Positions 1 to 6,490 of a DNA stretch of 8,640 nucleotides are shown here, piece after piece. The stretch's first letter is position 1, and every line of letters begins with the position of its first letter. Origin of the DNA: Bacillus sp. (in: firmicutes) (GTDB taxonomy: Bacteria; Bacillota; Bacilli; Bacillales; Cytobacillaceae); contig DMSR01000092.1 of NCBI GenBank assembly GCA_003457145.1, forward strand, positions 1-8,640, read 5' to 3'. The notes beneath the pieces were generated by a model. The model searched no databases, was not told the origin of the DNA, and saw only the letters and a program-made list of their open reading frames with translations. Position numbers and translations under genes: made by a program.

Positions 1-305
1 ACTCCAGGTATCTTTTTGCCCAGGAACAGCGACGCAAAAATGATTGTAATCCCGATTTCAGGAAGGTCAATCATTACGTCTCTTACTTTTTCAGGATAGA
101 TTCCTGAAGTTAAGACCTGCATGTCCAAAAAAGAAGCAAACCTCCCTAATACATCTTCACTAAGAAGCAAACCAATTAAACCGGCAATAAGCGAAGTAGG
201 AATAAAATATTTTTGGAAAAATTTAATCTTCATTCTTAGAAACTTTGCAAAAGCAAGCAATGCACCTATTAAAACAAATGCAAGTAAAATAGAATCAAAC
301 TCCAT
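1..305 (-). CDS. GltS-like sodium/glutamate symporter family protein, N-terminal fragment
   Basis: The open frame runs from an ATG at 305 off the left edge (about 101 residues) and has no stop. A GGAGGG ribosome binding site sits 7 bases before the ATG. The protein is hydrophobic, with likely membrane segments around residues 5-24, 34-49 and 82-96. The second follows a short basic stretch and carries a YFIPTSLIAG motif, which resembles the YTIPEPVAGG region near the N-terminus of the E. coli GltS family; a later LFLGKKIPG is typical of Gram-positive members as I recall them. By family, it would import glutamate or a related acid with sodium across the cytoplasmic membrane. Substrate cannot be judged from this fragment. 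It lies downstream of yhbH but behind a strong terminator, so it is probably a separate transcription unit. Another multi-pass membrane family remains possible. Confidence 0.6.
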   Translation of the reverse strand, partial: MEFDSILLAFVLIGALLAFAKFLRMKIKFFQKYFIPTSLIAGLIGLLLSEDVLGRFASFLDMQVLTSGIYPEKVRDVMIDLPEIGITIIFASLFLGKKIPG

Positions 306-349
306 TCCTCATCCCTCCAACACAGCAACAAATAAGATATATTTATCCT

Positions 350-374
350 CTACCCGCCAAAGAGGGAAAGAAAC
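350..374 (-). promoter_or_regulatory. candidate sigma-B-like promoter for the GltS-like gene
   Basis: On the minus strand GTTTCT (374-369) is followed after 13 bases by GGGTAG (355-350). The B. subtilis sigma-B consensus is GTTTAA-N12/15-GGGTAT, so the match is 4/6 and 5/6. Transcription would start some 40 bases before the ATG at 305, after the yhbH terminator. The weak -35 makes this tentative. An alternative sigma-A reading, TTGGCG-N17-TCTTAT, matches 4/6 at each box. Confidence 0.33.
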
Positions 375-402
375 GGACAAAAGATTACTAAACTTATAGC
401 TC

Positions 403-436
403 AAAAAAACCGGAAGGCTCCAGGCCTGCCGGTTTT
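403..436 (-). terminator. intrinsic terminator of yhbH
   Basis: On the minus strand an 8-bp outer stem (AAAACCGG/CCGGTTTT) and a 4-bp inner stem, separated by one mismatch, are followed by seven T residues. It lies 4 bases past the yhbH stop codon. The T run on the plus strand is only four long, so it should act mainly on minus-strand transcripts. Confidence 0.88.
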
Positions 437-439
437 GGG

Positions 440-1606
440 TCATGCATACAGCTTTTTTTCTTCCTGTTTGAAAAAGCTCTTCATCGCATGGAATACGTCG
501 GCTTTTTGCTTGAGGATAAAGTAACGGAAGTTTTCATCTTTAATGTTTTTATATGCGGACATAAGGGTCGAGTGGCGGTTGTACTGATTGACTTCTCCAT
601 AGCCAAACATATTGGAGACCTTCATCAGCTCTTCAACTAATTTTACGCAGCGGGCATTGTCGGAGGTCAGGTTATCGCCATCGGAGAAATGGAATGGGTA
701 AATATTGAACTTATTTGGACTGTACTTATCATCAATCAATTCCAATGCTTTCCGGTATGCGGATGAACAGATCGTACCACCGCTTTCCCCTTTTGAGAAA
801 AAGTCTTCCTCTGACACTACCTTAGCTTCAGTATGGTGGGCGATGAATTCAATTTCAACGGTTTCATATTTGGAACGAAGGAAACGGGTCATCCAGAAGA
901 AAAAGCTGCGTGCCATATATTTCTCCCATAATCCCATTGATCCGCTCGTGTCCATCATTGCAAGAACGACAGCCTTCGAATCTGGCTTTACCACTTCATT
1001 CCAGGTCTTGAATTTAAGGTCCTCCTTATATATTGGATGAAATGCTGGCTTCCCAGTCATAGCGTTCCGCTTATACGCAGACATCATCGTCCTTTTTTTA
1101 TCTATATTGCCCATAAGCCCAGTCTTTCTGATATCATTAAACTCAATGTTTTCTACTAAATGCTCTTGCTGTTCCTTACGCTTGAGGTTTGGCAACTCCA
1201 ATTCTTTAAATAACGCTTCTTCTATCTCCATCATAGAGACTTCTGCTTCATAATAATCTTCGCCCGCCTGGTCACCCGCACCCTGCCCTTTTCCCGGACC
1301 CTTCTGTCCGGAACCGTCGCGTGCGACAACATCGCCAATTTTGCTGTCGCCATTCCCTTGGCCAACATGCTTGTTTTTATCATAGTTATAGCGGATCTTG
1401 TACTCATCCAATGACCTTATCGGTATCTTTACGACATCCCTGCCGTTGGACATGACAATGTTTTCCTCTGTAATTAAATCTGGCAAATTATTGCGGATTG
1501 CTTCCTGCACCTTTTCCTGATGGCGCTGCTGGTCATCATGTCCTTTGCGGTGGAGGGACCAATCTTCCTGGGAAATCACGATCTGGTGACTACTCTCTTC
1601 GGTCAT
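440..1606 (-). CDS. yhbH: YhbH, DUF444 / von Willebrand A-like sporulation protein
   Basis: A 388-residue protein that I recognise as B. subtilis YhbH (E. coli YeaH family); long stretches are near-identical, such as [13 protein letters not shown] and [13 protein letters not shown]. The N-terminal half has the [12 protein letters not shown] segment and a Gly/Asp-rich linker (about residues 80-118). The C-terminal half is a vWA-like domain with a MIDAS motif DTSGSMG (about 219-225), a downstream GGT (about 277) and an HFSDGDN acidic loop, consistent with metal binding. It is cytosolic, with no signal peptide. The family travels with the PrkA/YeaG AAA+ protein, and in B. subtilis yhbH is a sporulation gene; the biochemical role is unsettled. 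Start choice: the longest frame begins at a TTG (1612) only 2 bases after AGGAGG, whereas ATG 1606 lies 8 bases from it, so the ATG is preferred. Confidence 0.95.
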   Translation of the reverse strand: MTEESSHQIVISQEDWSLHRKGHDDQQRHQEKVQEAIRNNLPDLITEENIVMSNGRDVVKIPIRSLDEYKIRYNYDKNKHVGQGNGDSKIGDVVARDGSGQKGPGKGQGAGDQAGEDYYEAEVSMMEIEEALFKELELPNLKRKEQQEHLVENIEFNDIRKTGLMGNIDKKRTMMSAYKRNAMTGKPAFHPIYKEDLKFKTWNEVVKPDSKAVVLAMMDTSGSMGLWEKYMARSFFFWMTRFLRSKYETVEIEFIAHHTEAKVVSEEDFFSKGESGGTICSSAYRKALELIDDKYSPNKFNIYPFHFSDGDNLTSDNARCVKLVEELMKVSNMFGYGEVNQYNRHSTLMSAYKNIKDENFRYFILKQKADVFHAMKSFFKQEEKKLYA

Positions 1607-1710
1607 TTTCAACCCCTCCTTTTAGATATTCTGTTGACTGTAACACAATTCACTCAACTGTCATACAATATCCCGATGGCTAAAAGTGAAAAGGGAACTG
1701 TAATTACTCT

Positions 1711-1739
1711 ATCTTATGCAGGAGGTGAAAATAATTTAC
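1711..1739 (-). promoter_or_regulatory. candidate sigma-E-like promoter of yhbH
   Basis: On the minus strand GTAAATT (1739-1733), a 14-base spacer, then CATAAGAT (1718-1711). Against the sigma-E consensus KMATATT-N14/15-CATACAHT this scores 5/7 and 6/8. It would give a leader of about 100 bases. The 190-base gap between yhbH and the deacetylase gene holds no better candidate and no convincing small gene. Confidence 0.33.
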
Positions 1740-1803
1740 AAATAATTTCGACAATTTATTAATTCCCGCTTTTAAGGACAAGCCTATTTTCTAATTCAGC
1801 CGC

Positions 1804-3051
1804 TTAAAGCCTGTTGTCCTTCCAGAAATTCATCTGAAAATGAAATTCTGGATCATATGCTTCACAGCTATATCCTTGCTTTTGAAGAAAATCAATAATT
1901 TCCGGCAGCACCGAAGCGGTTCCACTGTTGACATGCATGAGTACTACTAGTGGCTCATCCGTACCTTCATTAGCTTTCACACCCTCAATCACTGCTTTAA
2001 GGATCCTCTGGGGGTTTGACCTCTGATATTTCCAATCCATTGTATCTATATTCCAGTCCCACATTTTAAATCCGCCAGCCACTAGTCCATTGCGGAATTC
2101 ATCCTTCATAAATGGCTTACTGCCATAAGGAACTCTCGTCAGATAAGAATTCACTCCTGTTATCTCAAGCAGTGTCTTCCTTGTTTGTTCCATTTCCGCA
2201 GAGAGATTATTAGGGTTTCCTCCATAAAGCTTTCCTTTATCATGGGTAACACTATGCAAAGCTGGATAGTGGCCTTCCTTTACTAAACGTTTAACCTGAT
2301 CACTATATTGCTTCATTTGTGGCTCAATCATGAAGAAGGTTGCCTTGGCCTGCTTTAGTTTCAGGATATCAAGAATTTCTGGAGTATTCTCTGTTGGTCC
2401 GTCATCGAAGGTTAAATATACAGTTTTCTTTCCATTCACATGCTTTATGGGGTTCTTTCCAGGACGACTTGCAGCAGTGATTAAAGCAGAATCTTTTCCT
2501 GAAGCTTCAAAGTTTGATTCCGTTTTTTTAAGTGCTGATACCTGTTGAGCATTTTCAGCTGGACTTTTCTCTTTTCGGACTGGTGTCGGAAACCCATCGT
2601 ACTCGTACTCGTCTTGAAACCGAGCATTAGCCCTATTTTCTTCTGCAGTAAATCTAATATTATAGCCAAAATAATCACCGGCCACTTCAACCGGTACATA
2701 AATATTCTCATTTTTATAAATCACCCTGCCTGTAAGCTTTCCGCCCTCGGCTGTATATACCTCATCACTTTCACCTTTAAATTCAATCCAACTGTCCTTT
2801 TTCATGATCCTTACTGTCCTCGCTTTTGGGTCACTTAGAACTCCGGTATCCGAAGCCTTTGCAAATCTCCATATAGGTATATAGGATTCCCCACCCTCAA
2901 CAAAACGGATATCTGCGGGAAAAATTAATTCTTCTTTGTTCATCGTACCTCCACTTTTCGTGTTATCAATTGTTATCGCAAGGGCCTGTCCCTCTTTTAA
3001 AATATAAATAAATGCTAAAATGAATAAGATATAAGTCCACTTAGTTCTCAA
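1804..3051 (-). CDS. exported polysaccharide deacetylase (NodB/CE4) with N-terminal stalk-like domain
   Basis: A 415-residue protein. Residues 1-25 form a signal peptide or membrane anchor (two basic residues, then a long hydrophobic core ending QALA). Residues about 40-145 resemble the copper-amine-oxidase N-terminal-like repeat common in Firmicute wall enzymes (YIPIWRF..., YVPVEVAGDYFGY). A charged linker leads to the NodB domain (about 208-405) with all CE4 motifs: TFDDGP (214-219), HSVTH (266-270), RVPYG (306-310), DWNIDTMDW (332-340) and LMH (371-373). The Asp-His-His metal site and catalytic residues are therefore intact. It likely removes acetyl groups from peptidoglycan sugars outside the membrane; which sugar cannot be told. 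The start is TTG, supported by GAGGGG 8 bases upstream, an in-frame TAA just before, and the need for the signal peptide. It lies between prkA and yhbH, behind its own candidate promoter, so it may be sporulation-linked. Confidence 0.88.
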   Translation of the reverse strand: MRTKWTYILFILAFIYILKEGQALAITIDNTKSGGTMNKEELIFPADIRFVEGGESYIPIWRFAKASDTGVLSDPKARTVRIMKKDSWIEFKGESDEVYTAEGGKLTGRVIYKNENIYVPVEVAGDYFGYNIRFTAEENRANARFQDEYEYDGFPTPVRKEKSPAENAQQVSALKKTESNFEASGKDSALITAASRPGKNPIKHVNGKKTVYLTFDDGPTENTPEILDILKLKQAKATFFMIEPQMKQYSDQVKRLVKEGHYPALHSVTHDKGKLYGGNPNNLSAEMEQTRKTLLEITGVNSYLTRVPYGSKPFMKDEFRNGLVAGGFKMWDWNIDTMDWKYQRSNPQRILKAVIEGVKANEGTDEPLVVLMHVNSGTASVLPEIIDFLQKQGYSCEAYDPEFHFQMNFWKDNRL

Positions 3052-3088
3052 CTGGCGTACCCCTCTCGCTTAAATATTCTACACTTCT

Positions 3089-3117
3089 ATACTATTAACG
3101 AGGGCCTGCCAATATGA
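3089..3117 (-). promoter_or_regulatory. candidate sigma-E-like promoter of the deacetylase gene
   Basis: On the minus strand TCATATT (3117-3111) matches the sigma-E -35 consensus KMATATT at all 7 positions. After 14 bases comes AATAGTAT (3096-3089), 5/8 against CATACAHT. The implied start near 3081 gives a leader of about 30 bases before the ribosome binding site and TTG start. It lies between the upstream gene's terminator and the coding start, as expected of a real promoter. Confidence 0.48.
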
Positions 3118-3147
3118 GACTAGAATGATAGTTTTATTGGTAAACAG

Positions 3148-3177
3148 AAAAAAATAACCTTCGCTTATCAGCGAAGG
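3148..3177 (-). terminator. intrinsic terminator of the 58-codon gene
   Basis: On the minus strand CCTTCGC and GCGAAGG form a perfect 7-bp stem with a 6-base loop, followed by TTA and seven T residues. The stem begins directly after the TAG stop of the small gene. It separates that gene from the deacetylase gene. Confidence 0.87.
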
Positions 3178-3354
3178 CTACTCATTATTCTTATCATATT
3201 GTATCGGATCTGGTACTTTATCATACTCTTCCTTCAGTACCTCACCAGTACGTCGATGCTCCATTTGTTTCCCGAGATTCTTGATTTCCTCTTCATTTCG
3301 AGCCATGGAACTATTTTTAGGGACATAGTCTTTCGGCAATTCATTTTTGCTCAC
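3178..3354 (-). CDS. small hydrophilic protein, 58 codons, unknown function
   Basis: I do not recognise this protein. It is highly charged and hydrophilic, with no signal peptide, membrane segment or cysteine. It opens with SKNELPKDYVPKN, has a probable helix around residues 17-48 (ARNEEEIKNLGKQ..., EVLKEEYDKV) and ends in a polar tail. The longest frame starts at a GTG (3363), but that GTG is part of an AGGTGAT ribosome binding site; the in-frame GTG at 3354 is correctly spaced and is preferred. A close sigma-B-like promoter upstream and a terminator directly downstream make it a self-contained single-gene unit, which strongly argues that it is real. By inference it is a general-stress protein; nothing in the sequence shows a biochemical activity. 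Confidence 0.75.
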   Translation of the reverse strand: MSKNELPKDYVPKNSSMARNEEEIKNLGKQMEHRRTGEVLKEEYDKVPDPIQYDKNNE

Positions 3355-3377
3355 TCTAATCACCTCTTGCCTGTACT

Positions 3378-3403
3378 ATTCCCTCTATTTGTCATTGTTA
3401 AAC
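3378..3403 (-). promoter_or_regulatory. sigma-B-like promoter of the 58-codon gene
   Basis: On the minus strand GTTTAA (3403-3398) matches the sigma-B -35 box 6/6. After 14 bases GGGAAT (3383-3378) matches the -10 box GGGWAT. The implied start near 3371 leaves about 16 bases to the GTG at 3354, which includes the AGGTGAT ribosome binding site. The -35 box lies directly after the T run of the prkA terminator. Confidence 0.6.
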
Positions 3404-3404
3404 T

Positions 3405-3438
3405 AAAAAGGGAGCTGCATAGCTTTAGCAGCCCCCTT
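3405..3438 (-). terminator. intrinsic terminator of prkA
   Basis: On the minus strand GGGGGCTGC and GCAGCTCCC pair over 9 bp with one G-U, extended by two A-U pairs, around a 9-base loop, followed by TTTTT. It begins a few bases after the prkA stop codon. Confidence 0.88.
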
Positions 3439-3445
3439 CTGATTT

Positions 3446-5341
3446 CTATCTATTTAACAGGCTTCCCACATAACGCAGCAATTCGTTTGCAGAAGTGGAG
3501 TTATATCCATGCTCGTCAATCAGCCTTGCGACTACATTGTTGATCTTCTTCAGCTGCAGCTCATCGGGAGTTTTAGTTGAAGTCGTGATTTTGACAATAT
3601 CCTTAAGATCAGCAAACAGCTTTTTCTGGATTGCTTCACGCAGGCGGTCATGAGAGTTGTAATCAAACCGCTTGCCTTTTCGTGCAAAGGCAGAAATCCT
3701 GATCAAGATTTCTTCACGGAAAGCTTTTTTCGCATTTTCAGAGATGCCGATTTGCTCCTCAATGCCACGCATAAGCTTTTCATCAGGATTAATTTCCTCC
3801 CCAGTGAGAGGGTCACGCATTCTCGCTTTATTCGCATAAGCTTCAACGTTATCTAGATAATTATCCATAAGTGTCTTGGCTGATTCTTCATATGAATAAA
3901 CGAATGCCTTTTGAACCTCTTTTTTGGCAATATCATCATACTCTTTACGAGCAACTGAAATGAAATTCAGGTATCGGTCCCTTAATTCGGAAGTAATTGA
4001 AGGGTGCTGGTCAAGGCCTTCCTTAAGCGACCTTAATACATCAAGAGCATTAATTGTCTTAATTTCTTTCCTGATAATCGTTGAAGAAATTCGATTGATG
4101 ACATAACGAGGGTCTATTCCGCTCATTCCTTCATCCTGATGTTCTTTCTTCAACTCTTCCACATCTGCGCTATTGAAGCCTTCGACCGTTTCTCCATCAT
4201 ACAGTCTCATTTTCTTTATCAGGTCGATATCACCTTTTTTCGGGTCCTTCAGGCGAGTAAGAATGGAGAACATCGCAGCCACCCTTAAAGTATGCGGAGC
4301 AATATGGACATCGTTAACATCGCTTTCCCTGATCATTTTATAGTAGATTTTTTCTTCTTCTGAAACCTTTAAATTGTAAGGTATTGGCATAACAATGATC
4401 CGTGAATGAAGTGCCTCATTCTTTTTATTCGAGATGAACGAGCGGTATTCGGTCTCATTCGTATGAGCCACGATAAGCTCATCAGCACTGATCAGTGCGA
4501 ATCTTCCTGCTTTAAAATTGCCTTCCTGTGTCAAACTCAGCAAATGCCAGAGGAATTTCTCATCACACTTCAGCATTTCCTGAAACTCCATCATCCCCCG
4601 ATTCGCCTTGTTCAATTCCCCATCAAAACGGTATGCCCGAGGATCTGATTCAGAACCAAATTCAGCAATGGTAGAAAAGTCGATGCTTCCGGTCAAGTCG
4701 GCGATGTCCTGCGATTTAGGATCTGACGGGCTGAAGGTACCAATTCCAGTTCTCCTATCTTCCGAGAAGAAGATTCTCTCAACCACGACATCTTCAATTC
4801 TTCCGCCATAATCTTGTTCAAGTCTCATTAAATTAAGCGGGGACAGGTTCCCTTCTATCCTTATTCCATATTCATCAAAGAAATCCTTACGTAGATGCTG
4901 CGGAATCATATGAAGCGGATCTTCATGCATCGGGCATCCTTTAATCGCATAAATTGCTCCTCTTTCTGTAAGGGAATATGCCTCAAGTCCCCTTTTCAGC
5001 ATCGTCACGAGGGTGGACTTCCCGCCGCTCACCGGACCCATCAAAAGAAGAATCCTCTTCCTGACATCAAGTCTTTTCGCAGCTGGATGGAAGTATTCCT
5101 CGACAAGTCTCTCCAATGCTTCCTCAAGACCATATAGCTGGGCATTAAAGAACGAGTAATGATTCTTTCCTTTTACCTTCTCAATGCCAGAATCTTTAAT
5201 CATATTATATACACGCGAATGTGCCGATTGAGCAACCCATGGCTTTTCCTTCACAATTTCCAGGTATTCCCTGAACGTCCCTTCCCATTTCAGCTTCTCT
5301 TCATCCTGTCGATGCAATTCAATCTTTTTTAAAATATCCAT
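3446..5341 (-). CDS. prkA: PrkA, AAA+ sporulation-associated serine kinase/protease family protein
   Basis: 631 residues, the length I know for B. subtilis PrkA, and recognisable along its whole length. The N-terminal AAA domain (about residues 20-385) has a Walker A P-loop GPVSGGKST (102-110), the family segment GTFSPSDPKSQDIADLTGS (201-219), ELNKANRGMMEF (242-253) and a conserved AHTNETEYRSF...LHSRI stretch (292-315) in the sensor/arginine-finger region. The C-terminal PrkA domain (about 390-628) is helical and charged. It is cytosolic. The family was first described as a serine protein kinase; B. subtilis PrkA was later reported as an ATP-dependent protease affecting sporulation, so the activity label needs caution. 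E. coli YeaG is the counterpart, partnered with YeaH (YhbH here). The ATG has GGGGAGG 5 bases upstream. A sigma-E-like promoter precedes it and a terminator follows. Confidence 0.97.
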   Translation of the reverse strand: MDILKKIELHRQDEEKLKWEGTFREYLEIVKEKPWVAQSAHSRVYNMIKDSGIEKVKGKNHYSFFNAQLYGLEEALERLVEEYFHPAAKRLDVRKRILLLMGPVSGGKSTLVTMLKRGLEAYSLTERGAIYAIKGCPMHEDPLHMIPQHLRKDFFDEYGIRIEGNLSPLNLMRLEQDYGGRIEDVVVERIFFSEDRRTGIGTFSPSDPKSQDIADLTGSIDFSTIAEFGSESDPRAYRFDGELNKANRGMMEFQEMLKCDEKFLWHLLSLTQEGNFKAGRFALISADELIVAHTNETEYRSFISNKKNEALHSRIIVMPIPYNLKVSEEEKIYYKMIRESDVNDVHIAPHTLRVAAMFSILTRLKDPKKGDIDLIKKMRLYDGETVEGFNSADVEELKKEHQDEGMSGIDPRYVINRISSTIIRKEIKTINALDVLRSLKEGLDQHPSITSELRDRYLNFISVARKEYDDIAKKEVQKAFVYSYEESAKTLMDNYLDNVEAYANKARMRDPLTGEEINPDEKLMRGIEEQIGISENAKKAFREEILIRISAFARKGKRFDYNSHDRLREAIQKKLFADLKDIVKITTSTKTPDELQLKKINNVVARLIDEHGYNSTSANELLRYVGSLLNR

Positions 5342-5381
5342 ATGGACCTCCCCATGTAGCGTTATCAGAGACGATTAATAT

Positions 5382-5410
5382 ACTCTATGCAGCAAACAAT
5401 TTGAACATGC
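5382..5410 (-). promoter_or_regulatory. sigma-E-like promoter of prkA
   Basis: On the minus strand GCATGTT (5410-5404), 6/7 against KMATATT, is followed after exactly 14 bases by CATAGAGT (5389-5382), 6/8 against CATACAHT. The implied start near 5375 leaves a leader of about 34 bases before the prkA ATG. This fits the known sporulation (sigma-E) expression of prkA in B. subtilis. Confidence 0.58.
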
Positions 5411-5471
5411 GTAAGTGATACAGCAGGGATTGTCCTTTTTTACTGCCCAGGATAAAAAAACTGGCCATTCC

Positions 5472-5500
5472 TTCACAGTTTCTGATAAATAGGCTATAAT
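5472..5500 (+). promoter_or_regulatory. sigma-A promoter of the 31-codon gene
   Basis: TTCACA (5472-5477, 5/6 against TTGACA), a 17-base spacer, then a perfect TATAAT (5495-5500). Transcription would start near 5507, about 35 bases before the ATG at 5542. It points away from prkA; the two promoters lie about 60 bases apart. Confidence 0.78.
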
Positions 5501-5541
5501 AGTTTCTATGGACAAATTGATAACAAAGGGGGCTTACATAA

Positions 5542-5637
5542 ATGAAACTTCTTTTAATACTAGGCGTTACCATTACATTTCTATCTGCAATTTTTACTTC
5601 AGGCTACGATGATAAGCCGGGGATCAATAAAAAGTAA
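5542..5637 (+). CDS. 31-residue predicted single-pass membrane peptide
   Basis: This short gene was found by eye: ATG, 31 codons, TAA. It is preceded by AAGGGGG with a 9-base gap to the ATG, by a near-consensus sigma-A promoter, and followed by a strong terminator. The product starts MKLL, has one hydrophobic segment (about residues 2-20, LLLILGVTITFLSAIF) and ends in a polar tail, YDDKPGINKK. It has no cysteine, so it is not a lipoprotein. The hydrophobic segment is most simply a membrane anchor, N-terminus inside or outside unknown. I do not recognise a family. It is the only plus-strand gene in the window, diverging from prkA and converging on the NfrA-like gene. The full promoter-RBS-ORF-terminator set makes a real gene likely. 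A small regulatory RNA that happens to contain an ORF is the alternative. Confidence 0.66.
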   Translation: MKLLLILGVTITFLSAIFTSGYDDKPGINKK

Positions 5638-5640
5638 AAT

Positions 5641-5671
5641 AAAAAAACTGCCATTTAATGGCAGTTTTTTT
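5641..5671. terminator. bidirectional terminator between the small peptide gene and the NfrA-like gene
   Basis: A perfect stem (ACTGCCAT/ATGGCAGT) with a 3-base loop, flanked by seven A residues on one side and seven T residues on the other. It can end transcription on either strand. It lies 3 bases past the plus-strand peptide stop and overlaps the TAA stop of the minus-strand NfrA-like gene. Confidence 0.9.
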
Positions 5672-6419
5672 ATTTTAAGTTTAGCTTTTGCTTTTCGATG
5701 AACTCCTTCATGTACAATCTTGACTTCCGGCTAAGCATCTTTGCCATTTGTCCTGTCCAGGTGTCATCTCGTTTTCCATCCGTTCTTTCTCGATAATAAT
5801 CTGCAATAATTTGATTGTATTCTTTTAATTGATCTACATACCGGATTTTATCCTGCTCATATTCATTTTCCATGTAGATATGTTTCAAGGGCAGCCTTGG
5901 CTTCAAATCGGTTTCCTGGTCAGGATAACCCACTGCCAGCCCAAATAGAGGAACCACATATTCAGGGGTCTTTAAAAGCTCTTTTACTCCATCGAGATCA
6001 TTCCTGATTCCACCAATATAGCAAACCCCAAGATCCATTGATTCGGCAGCGATAGCAGCATTCTGTGCAGAAAGAGCTGCATCAATTAGCGTTACCATGA
6101 ACTTTTCAGTGCTTTCGATGGAAGTCTCTATCTCAGCACATTCCATTTCACCAATAATCTTATGCCGGTTAAGATCCGCACAAAACACAAAGAAGTGACC
6201 ATTTTCTGCCACATAGGACTGATTCCCTGCAATTTCTGCAAGCCTCTGCTTCTTTTTTTTATCAGTAATCCCAATGATCGTATAAGCCTGTATGAAGCTA
6301 GAGGTGGACGCCGCCTGGGCGCTTTGCACGATTGCTTCCACTTGTTCCATTGCGAGAGGCTTGTCCTTGAAGCTTCTGACCGACCGATGGTTGAGAATGG
6401 TTTCAATTATTTGGTTCAT
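5670..6419 (-). CDS. nfrA: NfrA-type NADPH-dependent FMN oxidoreductase (nitroreductase family)
   Basis: A 249-residue protein with the same length and close sequence similarity to B. subtilis NfrA1 as I recall it (for example IETILNHRS.RSF, AQAASTSS, NGHFFVFCADL, YYRERT.GKR). The family uses FMN and NADPH to reduce nitroaromatics, quinones or free flavin in the cytosol. Visible features are HRSVRSF (11-17) and AASTSS (36-41) for FMN phosphate contact, CYIGGIRND (133-141), PLFGLAVGYP (157-166) and KPRLP (173-177), the region linked to NADPH preference. The longest frame begins at a GTG (6434); ATG 6419 is preferred because GGGAG lies 8 bases upstream and the length then fits the family. It has no clear promoter of its own after the trmL terminator and overlaps a bidirectional terminator at its stop. 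NfrA1 and NfrA2 cannot be told apart confidently. Confidence 0.9.
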   Translation of the reverse strand: MNQIIETILNHRSVRSFKDKPLAMEQVEAIVQSAQAASTSSFIQAYTIIGITDKKKKQRLAEIAGNQSYVAENGHFFVFCADLNRHKIIGEMECAEIETSIESTEKFMVTLIDAALSAQNAAIAAESMDLGVCYIGGIRNDLDGVKELLKTPEYVVPLFGLAVGYPDQETDLKPRLPLKHIYMENEYEQDKIRYVDQLKEYNQIIADYYRERTDGKRDDTWTGQMAKMLSRKSRLYMKEFIEKQKLNLK

Positions 6420-6457
6420 TATTTCAGCTCCCACATACCTAGATTCATTTCCTTGTC

Positions 6458-6484
6458 AAAAAGGAGACCCTCATCCGGGTCTCC
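6458..6484 (-). terminator. intrinsic terminator of trmL
   Basis: On the minus strand GGAGACCC and GGGTCTCC form a perfect 8-bp GC-rich stem with a 6-base loop, followed by five T residues. It begins 6 bases after the trmL stop codon. Confidence 0.88.
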
Positions 6485-6490
6485 TCCATA

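Noticed and set aside
121..399. Plus-strand 92-codon frame at the left end
   Set aside because: It is antisense to the GltS-like gene, which has a good ribosome binding site and family motifs, and it runs into the yhbH terminator region.
705..1040. Plus-strand frames within yhbH, prkA, the deacetylase, nfrA-like and trmL
   Set aside because: All are antisense to well-recognised conserved genes, without ribosome binding sites or recognisable products.
1662..1669. Perfect sigma-E -10 box CATACAAT on the plus strand
   Set aside because: No acceptable -35 lies at 13-16 bases, and transcription would run antisense into the deacetylase gene with no plus-strand gene to serve.
1716..1745. Strong AGGAGGTG Shine-Dalgarno-like sequence on the plus strand
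   Set aside because: The only frames after it end within a few codons (an ATG-initiated run of nine codons); no gene follows. Part of it is the spacer of the candidate minus-strand yhbH promoter.
1773..1820. Inverted pair AAGGACAA/TTGTCCTT around the deacetylase stop, considered as a terminator
   Set aside because: Only 8 bp with a loop of about 30 bases that includes the stop codon, and no clear T run follows; not a convincing intrinsic terminator.
5385..5573. Minus-strand 62-codon frame upstream of prkA
   Set aside because: It overlaps the plus-strand peptide gene and its promoter, covers the prkA promoter region, has no ribosome binding site and has unremarkable composition; treated as a chance frame.
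6431..6460. TTGACA directly after the trmL terminator T run, considered as an nfrA promoter
   Set aside because: The best -10 at 16 bases is TATGTG (3/6), and the implied transcription start would fall within or past the ribosome binding site.
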